64,000 nt of DNA from Saccharospirillum mangrovi. Lineage in GTDB: Bacteria; Pseudomonadota; Gammaproteobacteria; Pseudomonadales; Natronospirillaceae. A program made the position numbers and the translations under genes. The DNA lies in contig NZ_CP031415.1 in NCBI RefSeq assembly GCF_003367315.1, positions 2,602,001 through 2,666,000 of the forward strand, in the 5' to 3' direction. Shown piece by piece: positions 26,000 to 35,353 of the stretch. Each line of letters begins with the position of its first letter. Position 1 is the stretch's first letter. The notes below the pieces were generated by a model. The model made no database searches. It was not told where the DNA came from and saw nothing but the letters and a program-made list of their open reading frames with translations.

Positions 26000-27097
26000 T
26001 TAAGGCTGGAAGAACTGCTCGCGCGCTTGCAGGAAGCGACCGTCCACTTGCTCGGTACGGGTGCGCAAGATTGCCAGCGACTGGAAGTAGCTGTCGGCGG
26101 TTTTCTTGGTCAGCGCATCGTTGCTGTTACGCAATTCGCCGAGGATGTCCTTGGCGGCTTCGGCACCGGCACGCAGGATGTCTTCCGGGAAGTAACGCAC
26201 TTGCACGCCGTGCTGGTTCACCAGAGTTTGCAGCGCAATCGGATCGTTGGCGTAGAAGTCGGACGCCACCTGATCGTATTCCGCCTGGCAGGCGTACTCG
26301 ACGATCTTCTGCAAGTCAGCCGGCAATGCCGCGAACTTGGATTTGTTGACCACAGCTTCGGTCGCCAGACCCGGCTCTACGAACGACGGCATGTAGTAGT
26401 TCTTGGCAACCTGATAGAAGCCCAGTGCCAGGTCGTTGTACGGACCGACGAATTCAGCGGCATCCAAAGCACCGGATTGCAGCGCCTGATAGATTTCGCC
26501 ACCGGCCATGTTGACCACGGTCGCGCCCAGGCGCTCCCAAACCTGGCCGCCCAGACCCGGCGTCCGGAAACGTACACCGTCGATGTCGGCCAGGCTGTTC
26601 AGTTCCTTGCGGAACCAGCCGCCGGCCTGAGTGCCGGTATCGCCAGACATAAAACCTTTCACACCAAACTGGTCGTACACTTCGTCCCAGATTTCCTGGC
26701 CGCCCATGTAACGAATCCAGGCAGATAGTTCACGGGACGTCATGCCATAAGGCACGCCGGTGAAGAAAGAAGTCGCACGGCTTTTGTTCTGCCAGTAATA
26801 AGCAGCGCCATGACTCATTTCAGCGGAACCCTCGATGACCGCATCGAACGCGCCCAAGGCTGGAACCAGTTCGCCTGCGGCATAGACTTCGACGGTCAGA
26901 CGGCCGCCAGACATTTCAGTGATTCGGTTGGCCAGACGCTGAGCGCCCACGCCCAGACCCGGGAAGTTACGCGGCCAGGTGGTGACCATGCGCCAGGTGA
27001 TGCGCTCCTCGGCGATGGCCGGGGCTGACAGAGTAGCGGCCGCTGCAACGCCGCCCGCGCCCATCAAACCCTTTTTGATGACGTCACGTCTTTTCAT
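26000..27097 (-). CDS. TRAP transporter substrate-binding protein, TakP-like
   Basis: A 365-residue periplasmic binding protein. The N-terminus MKRRDVIKKGLMGAGGVAAA is a twin-arginine-like signal, cleaved near APAIA. The mature part opens WRMVTTWPRNFPGLG and contains GFMSGDTGTQAGGWF, RFRTPGLGGQVWERLGA and GGEIYQALQSGALDAAEFVG, which I associate with TakP, the 2-oxoacid binder of Rhodobacter sphaeroides. The substrate is probably a 2-oxocarboxylate or similar acid. I chose the ATG at 27097 (AGGAGAG upstream). Unusually it faces its permease genes instead of sharing their operon. Confidence 0.92.
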   Translation of the reverse strand: MKRRDVIKKGLMGAGGVAAAATLSAPAIAEERITWRMVTTWPRNFPGLGVGAQRLANRITEMSGGRLTVEVYAAGELVPALGAFDAVIEGSAEMSHGAAYYWQNKSRATSFFTGVPYGMTSRELSAWIRYMGGQEIWDEVYDQFGVKGFMSGDTGTQAGGWFRKELNSLADIDGVRFRTPGLGGQVWERLGATVVNMAGGEIYQALQSGALDAAEFVGPYNDLALGFYQVAKNYYMPSFVEPGLATEAVVNKSKFAALPADLQKIVEYACQAEYDQVASDFYANDPIALQTLVNQHGVQVRYFPEDILRAGAEAAKDILGELRNSNDALTKKTADSYFQSLAILRTRTEQVDGRFLQAREQFFQP

Positions 27098-27600
27098 GCT
27101 TGACTCTCCTGCTAGGGATCGAGACTGACACTGCCCGGCCTGCGGCGACCGGAGGTCAGAATCCATGGCTTTTTTAGTTTTGTGTTTTGTTTAGTCGCCA
27201 GACGACAAGCGCTGACCGCCCGCTTCCGCCCTCATCAAGAAGGCTGTAAAGCGTCGGTCACACCGGAATCCAACTGGTGTGAACTTACCATTTGAAACAG
27301 GGTTGAAGCCGTTGTCTTCACTCTTGTTATCGGGCTTCCAGGGGCTTGTGACTCGCGTCACGAAGAATAACCCCGCCGCTGTGATTTCTCAAACCGGGCG
27401 GCCTGTGGCGGGCCTTCTAGACTTTGGTGGTATGGCAAAAACTGTCTGCTTCGGGCAGCGGCAGTTATTGAACTGGTCATCGGCAACGTTCAATATGGCT
27501 GCGCTTACTGAGAGAAAACCGGCACAGATCAATAACAATTCGCCGGCCAACGATAAAAATAATCACAACAACGACTAGCCAAACATCAACTGGAGTAAGC
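27098..27600. other. Divergent regulatory region between the TRAP binding protein and pntA
   Basis: About 500 bases without a supported gene; the frame at 27279-27578 has no ribosome-binding site and poor composition. It includes a CRP-like palindrome at 27347-27362, midway between the two gene starts. Confidence 0.5.
27347..27362. promoter_or_regulatory. CRP/Vfr-like binding site
   Basis: TGTGA-N6-TCACG matches the CRP half-sites TGTGA and TCACA at nine of ten positions. It lies about 250 bases from both the TRAP binding-protein start and the pntA start, so which gene it controls is unclear. Confidence 0.4.
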
Positions 27601-29181
27601 ATGCCTCTAACGATTGCAGTGCCGCGCGACCGACAGGACGGGGAAACCCGCATCGCAGTCACGCCCGACACCACCCGCAAACTCATCGAGCTGGGTTTTC
27701 ACGTACGCATCGAATCCGGTGCGGGCGCAGCGGCTCAATACGCTGACACCGCCTATCAGGACGCCGGCGCCGACATCAGTACCGACGTCGCCCAACTGTA
27801 TGAACAGGCGGATATCCTGCTCAAAATCAACGCGCCCATGGCTCAGCACCCGGTGCTGAATCGCAGTGAACTGGACGCTTTTCCCAACGGCAAAACCTGG
27901 GTTTCATTTCTCGCCCCGGCGCAAAACGAAGCGACCTTAAAAACCTTCGCGCAACACAACGCCAACGCCATTTCGCTGGATGCCATTCCGCGTATTTCCC
28001 GTGCCCAGAAAATGGACGTGCTCAGTTCGATGGCGAACATCGCCGGCTATCGTGCTGTGATCGAAGCGGCCAATCAGTTCGGTCGTTTCTTCACCGGCCA
28101 GATCACCGCCGCTGGCAAAGTGCCGCCCGCCAAAGTGCTGATTATCGGGGCCGGTGTTGCCGGCCTTGCGGCCATCGGCGCCGCTAAAAGCCTGGGTGCG
28201 GTGGTGCGTGCTTTCGATACGCGCAAGGAAGTGAAGGAGCAGGTTGAATCCATGGGCGGCCAGTTTCTGACCGTTGAGTTGGAGGAAGACGGTGCCGGCA
28301 GCGGCGGTTACGCCAAGGAGATGTCGCAAGCCTTTATCGACGCCGAAATGGCGCTCTTTATGGAGCAGGCCAAGGAGGTCGATATCATCATCACCACGGC
28401 GCTGATTCCAGGCAAACCCGCGCCCAAGCTGATCACCGAAGAGATGGTCAAAGCCATGGCACCGGGCGGCGTGGTGGTCGATCTGGCCGCACCCAATGGC
28501 GGCAATTGCGAGTGCACGGTGGCCGATCAGATTGTTGAACAACACGGCATCAAGATCATCGGTTTCACCAACCTGGCGGCGCGTGCAGCGACTCAGGCGA
28601 GCCAGTTGCTGTCGAATAACGTGCTGCGTTTGTTCGAACATCTGTGCCCGAATAAAGACGGCGAATTGGTGTTTGATTTAGACGACGCCATCACTCGCGG
28701 TTGCACCGTGGTGCACGCTGGCAGCGTTATCTGGCCCGCGCCACCGCCACAGATTTCCGCCGCGCCGAAAGCCGAACCCAAGGCGGCTGAAACTGAGACC
28801 GCGCCGCAAACCTCTGCCGCCAAACGCGCCCGACCGATCGCACTTTATTGGTTGATTGCCGGCGCTTTGATGTTGGGATTGGGCGCGGTCGCACCGGCCG
28901 ATTTCATCAGCCATTTCACTGTCTTTGTGCTGGCGGTCTTCGTTGGCTGGCAGGTGATCTGGAACGTCAGCCATTCGCTGCACACCCCGCTGATGAGCGT
29001 CACCAATGCGATTTCCTCGATCATCATTATTGGGTCGCTGTTGCAGGTGTCCGGTAGCGGTTCGACCCTGGTCACGGTGCTGGCGGCCATTGGCATTTTG
29101 GTGACGTCGATCAACATCGCCGGTGGCTTTTACGTCACCCGGCGCATGCTCAATATGTTTCGTCGGGAGGGCCAGGAATGA
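27601..29181 (+). CDS. pntA: NAD(P) transhydrogenase subunit alpha
   Basis: A 526-residue subunit of the proton-pumping transhydrogenase that makes NADPH from NADH. The cytoplasmic NAD(H)-binding domain I fills residues 1-385, with a Rossmann motif [20 protein letters not shown] near residue 180 and the family's [16 protein letters not shown]-like segment ([20 protein letters not shown]). A Pro/Ala/Lys-rich linker (about 390-410) leads to four membrane helices at the C-terminus. Length is close to E. coli PntA (510). The stop overlaps the pntB start by four bases. TGGAG precedes the ATG. Confidence 0.97.
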   Translation: MPLTIAVPRDRQDGETRIAVTPDTTRKLIELGFHVRIESGAGAAAQYADTAYQDAGADISTDVAQLYEQADILLKINAPMAQHPVLNRSELDAFPNGKTWVSFLAPAQNEATLKTFAQHNANAISLDAIPRISRAQKMDVLSSMANIAGYRAVIEAANQFGRFFTGQITAAGKVPPAKVLIIGAGVAGLAAIGAAKSLGAVVRAFDTRKEVKEQVESMGGQFLTVELEEDGAGSGGYAKEMSQAFIDAEMALFMEQAKEVDIIITTALIPGKPAPKLITEEMVKAMAPGGVVVDLAAPNGGNCECTVADQIVEQHGIKIIGFTNLAARAATQASQLLSNNVLRLFEHLCPNKDGELVFDLDDAITRGCTVVHAGSVIWPAPPPQISAAPKAEPKAAETETAPQTSAAKRARPIALYWLIAGALMLGLGAVAPADFISHFTVFVLAVFVGWQVIWNVSHSLHTPLMSVTNAISSIIIIGSLLQVSGSGSTLVTVLAAIGILVTSINIAGGFYVTRRMLNMFRREGQE

Positions 29182-30560
29182 ACGCTGTACTGTCTATGGC
29201 CTATCTGTTGGCCGGTGTGTTTTTCATTCTCTCGCTCGGCGGTTTGAGTTCTCAGGAAACCGCACGGCGCGGCAACCTTTATGGCATGGCCGGCATGGTG
29301 ATTGCCATTGTTGCGACGGTGGCATCGGCGGCGGTCGAAGCCTATACGCTGCTGGCCATCGCCATGGTGGTGGGCGCGGTGATCGGCTTGTGGCTGGCGC
29401 GCCGCGTTGAAATGACGTCGATGCCGCAACTCGTCGCACTGCTGCATTCCTTTGTCGGTCTGGCGGCGGTGATGATCGGTTGGGGCGGCTACCTCGATCC
29501 GCGCAGTCATCTGATGGGTGTCGAGCGCATCATCCACAACACCGAGTTGTATCTGGGCATCTTTATCGGCGCGATCACGCTGACCGGTTCCTGGATCGCC
29601 TTTGGCAAATTGCAGGGCATTATTTCCAGCAAGCCGCTGACCTTGCCAATGCGCAATGGCTTGAATGCGCTGGCGATTATTGCCGCTCTGGTGATGCTGG
29701 TGTTGTTCGCGCCAGACGGTCACGGCCCGAACGATCTGAACCTGCTGATTGCGATGACGGTGATCGCGCTGCTGCTCGGCGCGCATCTGGTCGCGGCCAT
29801 CGGCGGGGCCGACATGCCAGTCGTGATTTCCATGCTCAATTCCTACTCGGGTTGGGCAGCGGCAGCGACCGGCTTCATGCTCGGCAACGACTTGCTGATC
29901 ATCACCGGCGCGCTGGTCGGCTCGTCCGGTGCCATTCTCAGCTACATCATGTGCAAGGCGATGAATCGCGCTTTCCTGAGCGTGATTCTCGGCGGCTTCG
30001 GCAATGCCACTGCCAGCGACGACGACACCGAATACGGTGAAGCCACCAGCGCCAACCACGATGAAGTGGCCGACTGGCTGAAGAATGCCGAATCGGTGGT
30101 GATTGCGCCGGGCTTCGGTATGGCCGTCGCCCACGCTCAGCAGGCGGTGGCCGATCTCACCGACAAGCTGCGCAAACAAGGCAAGACGGTGCGCTTTGCC
30201 ATTCACCCGGTCGCCGGTCGATTGCCCGGCCACATGAACGTACTGCTGGCCGAAGCCAATGTGCCCTACGACATCGTGCTGGAAATGGACGAGATCAACG
30301 ACGACCTGCCCAACACCGACGTGGTGCTGGTGATCGGCGCCAATGACATCGTTAACCCGGACGCCAAAGAAAAACCCGGCTCACCGATTGCCGGTATGCC
30401 GGTGCTGGAAGTCTGGAAAGCCAAGCAGGTGGTGATTCTGAAACGTTCGATGGCAACCGGTTACGCCGGTGTTACCAATCCGCTGTTCTACCGCGATAAC
30501 AGCGCCATGCTGTTTGGTGACGCCAAAGACAGCGTGCAACAACTGGTCAACAAGGTGTGA
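29178..30560 (+). CDS. pntB: NAD(P) transhydrogenase subunit beta
   Basis: A 460-residue subunit that holds most of the membrane helices and the NADP(H)-binding domain III. Eight to nine hydrophobic segments occupy residues 1-265. Domain III begins near residue 285 with [18 protein letters not shown], the NADP-binding fingerprint GxGxxV/A variant. It goes on with [21 protein letters not shown] and [14 protein letters not shown], all hallmarks. Length equals E. coli PntB (462). It is coupled to pntA. A GC-rich inverted repeat at 30571-30600 lies 10 bases past the stop. Confidence 0.97.
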   Translation: MNAVLSMAYLLAGVFFILSLGGLSSQETARRGNLYGMAGMVIAIVATVASAAVEAYTLLAIAMVVGAVIGLWLARRVEMTSMPQLVALLHSFVGLAAVMIGWGGYLDPRSHLMGVERIIHNTELYLGIFIGAITLTGSWIAFGKLQGIISSKPLTLPMRNGLNALAIIAALVMLVLFAPDGHGPNDLNLLIAMTVIALLLGAHLVAAIGGADMPVVISMLNSYSGWAAAATGFMLGNDLLIITGALVGSSGAILSYIMCKAMNRAFLSVILGGFGNATASDDDTEYGEATSANHDEVADWLKNAESVVIAPGFGMAVAHAQQAVADLTDKLRKQGKTVRFAIHPVAGRLPGHMNVLLAEANVPYDIVLEMDEINDDLPNTDVVLVIGANDIVNPDAKEKPGSPIAGMPVLEVWKAKQVVILKRSMATGYAGVTNPLFYRDNSAMLFGDAKDSVQQLVNKV

Positions 30561-30570
30561 CCTTAAAGCC

Positions 30571-30600
30571 GGCCGGGTTGCCTTAACGGGCAGCCCGGCC
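30571..30600. terminator. GC-rich inverted repeat between pntB and iolE
   Basis: Twelve-base arms with one wobble pair (30571-30582 with 30589-30600) between two convergent genes. No T tract follows on either strand, so intrinsic termination is only possible. Confidence 0.4.
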
Positions 30601-30613
30601 AGCATTCACGTCT

Positions 30614-31513
30614 TCAAGCTTCGATCTGCAAACCCACCTCAGCACAGAACGCCGTCAGATTGCGATAACCCAGTTGAGCGTAGGTCAGCGGATGCGCCAC
30701 GGCCGGGTCCTGCTCGGCTTCCACCACCAGCCAGCCGCGGTAATCGCTCGCTTTCAATCCTGTGAACAGACTGACGTAGTCGATGCAGCCGTCGCCCGGC
30801 ACGGTGAATACGCCTTCGAGTACCGAATCGAGAAAACTCAGTTCGCGGTTGCGCGCATCGGCCAAAACCTGCGGACGAATGTCTTTGCAGTGCACGTGAC
30901 AAATGCGTTCGGCATAGCGCCGCTGCATGGCAATGGGATCGCCACCGGCGTAATGCAGATGGCCGGTGTCCAGCAGCAGGCCGACGTCAGGCGACGTATT
31001 GTCCATCAGCCGCTGCACATCGGCGGCCGATTCCACCACGGTGCCCATGTGGTGGTGGTAGGCGATGCGCACGCCAGCGTCCAGGCAATGTCGCGCCACC
31101 GCATTCAGACCTTCAGTCAGCCGTTGCCATTGGGCGTCGTTCATCACCGGGCGGTGACTGACGGGTGTATCGCGGTCGCCGTGCACACAGCCGGTGACTT
31201 CGCAGAACACCATGACCTTGGCACCCAACGCTTGCAGCAAGGTCAGATGATCGGCGACCGCCGCCAGTTCTTCTTCGACTGAACGTTCCAGCAAGCGGCT
31301 GCTGTACCAGCCCGACACCAGACTCAGTTGATGGCGGTCGAGAATCGGCCCCAAGGTCTGCGCCGTGCGCGGAAATTTATTGCCCAGTTCGAAGCCGGCA
31401 TAACCGGCCTGTCGACCTTCGCTCAAGCAGGTTTCCAGCGGGGTTTCAGCGCCCAGCGCGGGCAGGTCGTCGTTGGTCCAGGTCAAGGGATTGATGCCCA
31501 GTCGTACACTCAT
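30614..31513 (-). CDS. iolE: Myo-inosose-2 dehydratase
   Basis: A 299-residue TIM-barrel enzyme of the xylose-isomerase-like superfamily that dehydrates scyllo-inosose to 3D-trihydroxycyclohexane-1,2-dione, the second step of inositol breakdown. It opens RLGINPLTWTNDDLPALG, the IolE signature, with metal-site residues in YHHHMGTVVES, LLLDTGHLHYAGGDP and ICHVHCKDIRP. The ATG at 31513 gives the usual IolE length; the longer frame adds a leader lying inside the iolD gene's end region. It follows iolD by 10 bases and ends the minus-strand iol operon. Confidence 0.96.
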   Translation of the reverse strand: MSVRLGINPLTWTNDDLPALGAETPLETCLSEGRQAGYAGFELGNKFPRTAQTLGPILDRHQLSLVSGWYSSRLLERSVEEELAAVADHLTLLQALGAKVMVFCEVTGCVHGDRDTPVSHRPVMNDAQWQRLTEGLNAVARHCLDAGVRIAYHHHMGTVVESAADVQRLMDNTSPDVGLLLDTGHLHYAGGDPIAMQRRYAERICHVHCKDIRPQVLADARNRELSFLDSVLEGVFTVPGDGCIDYVSLFTGLKASDYRGWLVVEAEQDPAVAHPLTYAQLGYRNLTAFCAEVGLQIEA

Positions 31514-31523
31514 CTTGGCTGCC

Positions 31524-33380
31524 TTAATAAGGTTGTTTTTGTTTGGCGGTTCGGTATTGCTGGTGCGCGCTGACAACGGTTGCCCGTTCGGAGACTTCCG
31601 GCACGGCGACATCCCACCAGTCGCCACCTTCGGTGCTGACGAAGGGGTCGGTCGACAAACAGATCACGGTGGTGCGGTCGGCCCGGCGCGCACGCTGCAA
31701 GGCTGTTTCCAGACCGGCAAGGCCATCGACCTGTTCGGCCAGTGCGCCGAGCGCTCGGGCATGGGCGGCAAAGTCGATGGCCGGCGCGCCCTGCTCGCCG
31801 GTCAGGCAATCGTCCCAGAGATTATTGAAGGCCGCACCGCCGGTGGCTTGCTGCAAGCGGTTGATGCAACCAAAGCCGCGGTTGTCGAGCACCACGACTG
31901 TTAAGCGATGGCCCAGCATAACGCTGGTCGCCAGTTCCGAATTCAGCATCAGGTAGGAACCGTCGCCGACCACCACCGTCACCTCGCGCTGCGGTTGCGC
32001 CATCTTCACGCCCAGCCCGCCGGCGATTTCATAGCCCATGCACGAAAAGCCGTATTCGACGTGATAACCGCCCGGCTGGTCGGTGCGCCACAGTTTGTGC
32101 AATTCGCCCGGCAGGCCACCGGCGGCGCAAACAATGATGTCGCTCGGTTGCGCCTGGCGTTTGATCGCTCCCAACACCTGTGCATCGCTGGGCAGGCCGG
32201 TGGGCGAATCAATGCCGTCGGCGGCGGTTACGTGGTTGTAGAAGCGATGCCATTGTGTGGTTTCGGTGGCCGCTTGCCTGGCCCAGTCGGGCTCGCTGCG
32301 CCAGCCGGATAACCCTTTACTCAAGGCGTCCAAGCCCAGACGGGCGTCGGCGATCAGCGGTTGCGCGCCCTGCTTGACGGCATCGAAGCGCGCCACATTC
32401 AACTGGATCAACGCCTTGTCGGGGTGACCGAGCAAAGTGCGTGAGGCGGTGGTGAAATCCTGCAGACGGGTACCGACGGCCAATATTAGATCGGCCTCGC
32501 GTGCCATCTGGTTGGCCGCCTGCGTGCCGGTGACACCGATACCGCCAAGCGCCAACGGATGGTCCCAAGCCATAACGCCCTTGCCGGCCTGCGTTTCCGC
32601 CACCGGCACGCCGTGCGTTTCAGCAAAGCAGCGCAACGCCTCGACCGCCTCGGCGTAATGCACGCCGCCGCCAGCGACCAACACCGGCTTGCGCGCCCGG
32701 CGCAAAGCGGCCACGGCTTCATCCAGTTCACGCGGATCGGCGGGCTGACGACGTAAGTGGTGCACTCTGGGGGCAAAGAAATCGGCTGGATAATCGTAGG
32801 CTTCGGCCTGAACATCCTGACACAGCGCCAGCGTCGCCGGGCCGCAATCGGCCGGGTCGAGCAAGGTGGCCAGCGCCGCCGGCAGGCTGGTGATGATCTG
32901 CTCCGGCCGGGTGATGCGGTCGAAATAGCGGCTGACCGGACGGAAACAGTCGTTCACGCTGAGCGTCGGTTCGCCGTAATGCTCTACCTGCTGCAACACC
33001 GGGTCGGGCGTGCGGTTGGCGAACACATCGCCGGGCAACAGCAACACCGGCAAACGGTTGGCGTGCGCCAGGCCGGCGGCGGTCACCATATTGGTCGCAC
33101 CGGGGCCGATGGAGGTGGTGCAGGCCATCATGCGCCGGCGGTTGTTGGCTTTGGCAAAGGCGATGGCCGCATGCGCCATGCCCTGCTCGTTGTGGGCACG
33201 GAAGGTCGGCAACGTTTCGCGATGCTGATACAGCGCTTCGCCCATACCGGCCACATTTCCGTGGCCGAAAATGGCGAACACGCCTTCGAACAACGGCTGT
33301 TCGCCAGCCGATGTCTGCACTTTCTGCGCGGCCAGGTAACGCACCAACGCCTGTGCCATGGTCAATCGAATGGTGGTCAT
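31524..33380 (-). CDS. iolD: 3D-(3,5/4)-trihydroxycyclohexane-1,2-dione acylhydrolase
   Basis: A 618-residue thiamine-diphosphate enzyme that hydrolytically opens the inositol-derived ring to 5-deoxy-glucuronate. The three domains of the acetolactate-synthase fold are present. The N-terminal Pyr domain has FGHGNVAGMGEAL and the catalytic Glu in FRAHNEQGMAHAA. The C-terminal PP domain has the ThDP motif GDGSYLMLNSELATS ending VVLDNRGFGC. Length is normal for IolD (~620). GGGAGA lies upstream of the ATG. It is 11 bases downstream of the iolC fusion gene. Confidence 0.97.
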   Translation of the reverse strand: MTTIRLTMAQALVRYLAAQKVQTSAGEQPLFEGVFAIFGHGNVAGMGEALYQHRETLPTFRAHNEQGMAHAAIAFAKANNRRRMMACTTSIGPGATNMVTAAGLAHANRLPVLLLPGDVFANRTPDPVLQQVEHYGEPTLSVNDCFRPVSRYFDRITRPEQIITSLPAALATLLDPADCGPATLALCQDVQAEAYDYPADFFAPRVHHLRRQPADPRELDEAVAALRRARKPVLVAGGGVHYAEAVEALRCFAETHGVPVAETQAGKGVMAWDHPLALGGIGVTGTQAANQMAREADLILAVGTRLQDFTTASRTLLGHPDKALIQLNVARFDAVKQGAQPLIADARLGLDALSKGLSGWRSEPDWARQAATETTQWHRFYNHVTAADGIDSPTGLPSDAQVLGAIKRQAQPSDIIVCAAGGLPGELHKLWRTDQPGGYHVEYGFSCMGYEIAGGLGVKMAQPQREVTVVVGDGSYLMLNSELATSVMLGHRLTVVVLDNRGFGCINRLQQATGGAAFNNLWDDCLTGEQGAPAIDFAAHARALGALAEQVDGLAGLETALQRARRADRTTVICLSTDPFVSTEGGDWWDVAVPEVSERATVVSAHQQYRTAKQKQPY

Positions 33381-33391
33381 CTTGGTCTCCC

Positions 33392-35323
33392 TCAGCCAGC
33401 GACGCGGTGGCGCCAGCTCTCGATCAAATCCAGATAGTTGTCGCTGACCCGCTGCACCAGCGTGGCGTCGTCAATCTGCCCGGCCAACCAGTCGCGGCTG
33501 GCCTGACCAAAGAGCGTTCGGCCGACGGTAAAACCACGGCAAACGGCCATGCCGGCGCTGTGGTTGAAGGCGGCTTTCAACTCGTCAATGGGTGCGTCCA
33601 GGCCCAGCAACACAACGCCGTGGCAGTGTGGATCGCGTTCGTTAATCAGCGTTTCCAACCGGTGCCAGGTGGCGCGGCTGGGCGCCGGCAGTTTCCACCA
33701 GTCCGGGTAGATGCCCAGGTTGTAGAAGCGTTGCAGCGCCAGCGGCAGGGTTTCGTCGTTGCTGGGCATGGGCACGGGCGGGATCACTTCGATCAGCAAT
33801 TCATGGCCCGACGCCAGACACGCCTGATACAGCTCCTTGAGCTGACGCTCCTGCGCCAGGCGCGTCGCAACCGGCTGATCCGGGTGATAAAACACCAGAC
33901 ATTTAACGATGTGCTCGATCGGCCAGTGCTTGAGCCGGCTGCCAATGGAGCGGCCGCCTTCCAGTTCCAGCGGTATCGAGCCGGGCAGTTCCACCGGCCG
34001 GCCGATCCACCAGGAACGGCCGGTCACTTCGTTCAGCGCATCCTGACCGTAGGTGTCGTCGATCAGCACACCAATCTGGTCGCTGACGCCGCCACGTTCG
34101 GCGCCGCGTTCGGTCGCCTGCACCAGCAGTCGTTTTAACGGCTTGATGCGTTCGGGGTCGGCCCCGACGTCACGCGCCATGTCGAACAGTTGCTTGCGGT
34201 GATCGAACGCCATGCCATAGATGTCGTGCTGGATAGGACGGCGGCGAGCGGCCACCCGGTGCAGACGGTTCAGCCGCTCGTCCAGATCGGGCCGGGGAAT
34301 CTGTTCGGCCCGGGCCAGGTAATCGTCCAGCTCACGCGCATCGGGAATGGCCGGCGCGCACCCATGGCGCGACACCACCAGCGCGCCGCAGGCATTGGCG
34401 TAGGCGCAGCATTGGGCATCGTTCTCACTGCGCAACCAGCCGCGCAAAAAGCCCGACATAAAGGCATCGCCAGCACCGAGCACGTTCAAGACTTCCACCT
34501 CAACGCCCCGGTGCACCTCAAAGCCGGCCTCGCTGGCGGGAATGGCACCGTTCAAGACGGTGCAACCCTGAGCACCCAGCTTCAGCACCAAAGTAGCGTC
34601 GGTCAGGGCGCGGATATTGCGCAGCGCCGTCAGCGTATCTTCACTGCCGCCGGCGATGTGCACTTCTTCTTCGGTACCGACGATCAGATCGCACTCGGGC
34701 AGGATGGACTGCAAATGCGCGGTCACGCTGTCGGACGAGACAAAACGGGTTTCGCCATCGCCCAGACCGGTCAGCCCCCACAGCACCGGCCGGTAGTCGA
34801 TGTCGAGAATCACCCGGGTACCGGCCTCACGTGCATAACGCATGGCGGTACGGCTGGTGGCGTAAGTTTCGGCGGTGGAAAAGTGGGTGCCGGTAATCAG
34901 CAAGGCGCGGCTGGAGGCGATGAATTCGGGTGAAAAATCATCCTGGCTCAACGCCATATCGGCGCAGTCGCGGCGGTAGAAAATCAGCGGGAAGGTATCG
35001 CTGTCTTTCAGGCCGAGCAGCACCAGGCCGGTCAGGCGTTGCGGGTCGGTCACCACATGGCTGACATCGACGCCGGCCCGCGCCAGTTCCTCGCGCACAA
35101 AGCGACCCATCTGTTCATCACCGACCCGGGTCAGCATGGCGGTGTTCAATCCCAACCGGGCCGTGCCGTAGGCGATGTTGGCCGACGAGCCGCCCAGATA
35201 CTTGGCAAAACTGCTGACATCCTCCAGCCGGCTGCCCACCTGTTCACTGTACAAATCGACCGCCGCCCGCCCCAGGCAGATCAGATCCAGAGGGCGCAAA
35301 TCCGGCTTACTGGCATTCGACAT
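33392..35323 (-). CDS. iolC: Bifunctional 5-dehydro-2-deoxygluconokinase / DUF2090 aldolase-like protein
   Basis: A 643-residue fusion. The PfkB kinase domain (residues ~12-335) phosphorylates 5-dehydro-2-deoxygluconate; it has GGSSANIAYGTARLGL near 44-59 and the catalytic LGAGDAFMSGFLRGW at 282-296. The second half (~340-640) is a DUF2090 domain, a TIM-barrel relative of class-I aldolases thought to do the IolJ step (cleavage to dihydroxyacetone phosphate and malonate semialdehyde). This explains why no separate iolJ is present. I prefer the ATG at 35323, seven bases from AGGAG, over the in-frame GTG at 35326. It lies 30 bases after the dehydrogenase gene. Confidence 0.93.
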   Translation of the reverse strand: MSNASKPDLRPLDLICLGRAAVDLYSEQVGSRLEDVSSFAKYLGGSSANIAYGTARLGLNTAMLTRVGDEQMGRFVREELARAGVDVSHVVTDPQRLTGLVLLGLKDSDTFPLIFYRRDCADMALSQDDFSPEFIASSRALLITGTHFSTAETYATSRTAMRYAREAGTRVILDIDYRPVLWGLTGLGDGETRFVSSDSVTAHLQSILPECDLIVGTEEEVHIAGGSEDTLTALRNIRALTDATLVLKLGAQGCTVLNGAIPASEAGFEVHRGVEVEVLNVLGAGDAFMSGFLRGWLRSENDAQCCAYANACGALVVSRHGCAPAIPDARELDDYLARAEQIPRPDLDERLNRLHRVAARRRPIQHDIYGMAFDHRKQLFDMARDVGADPERIKPLKRLLVQATERGAERGGVSDQIGVLIDDTYGQDALNEVTGRSWWIGRPVELPGSIPLELEGGRSIGSRLKHWPIEHIVKCLVFYHPDQPVATRLAQERQLKELYQACLASGHELLIEVIPPVPMPSNDETLPLALQRFYNLGIYPDWWKLPAPSRATWHRLETLINERDPHCHGVVLLGLDAPIDELKAAFNHSAGMAVCRGFTVGRTLFGQASRDWLAGQIDDATLVQRVSDNYLDLIESWRHRVAG

Positions 35324-35353
35324 CACCCATCTCTCCTAGTGAAAACACCCTTC

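Noticed and set aside
27279-27578. 99-codon frame upstream of pntA
   Set aside because: No ribosome-binding site, covers a likely control region and has an Asn-rich low-complexity end.
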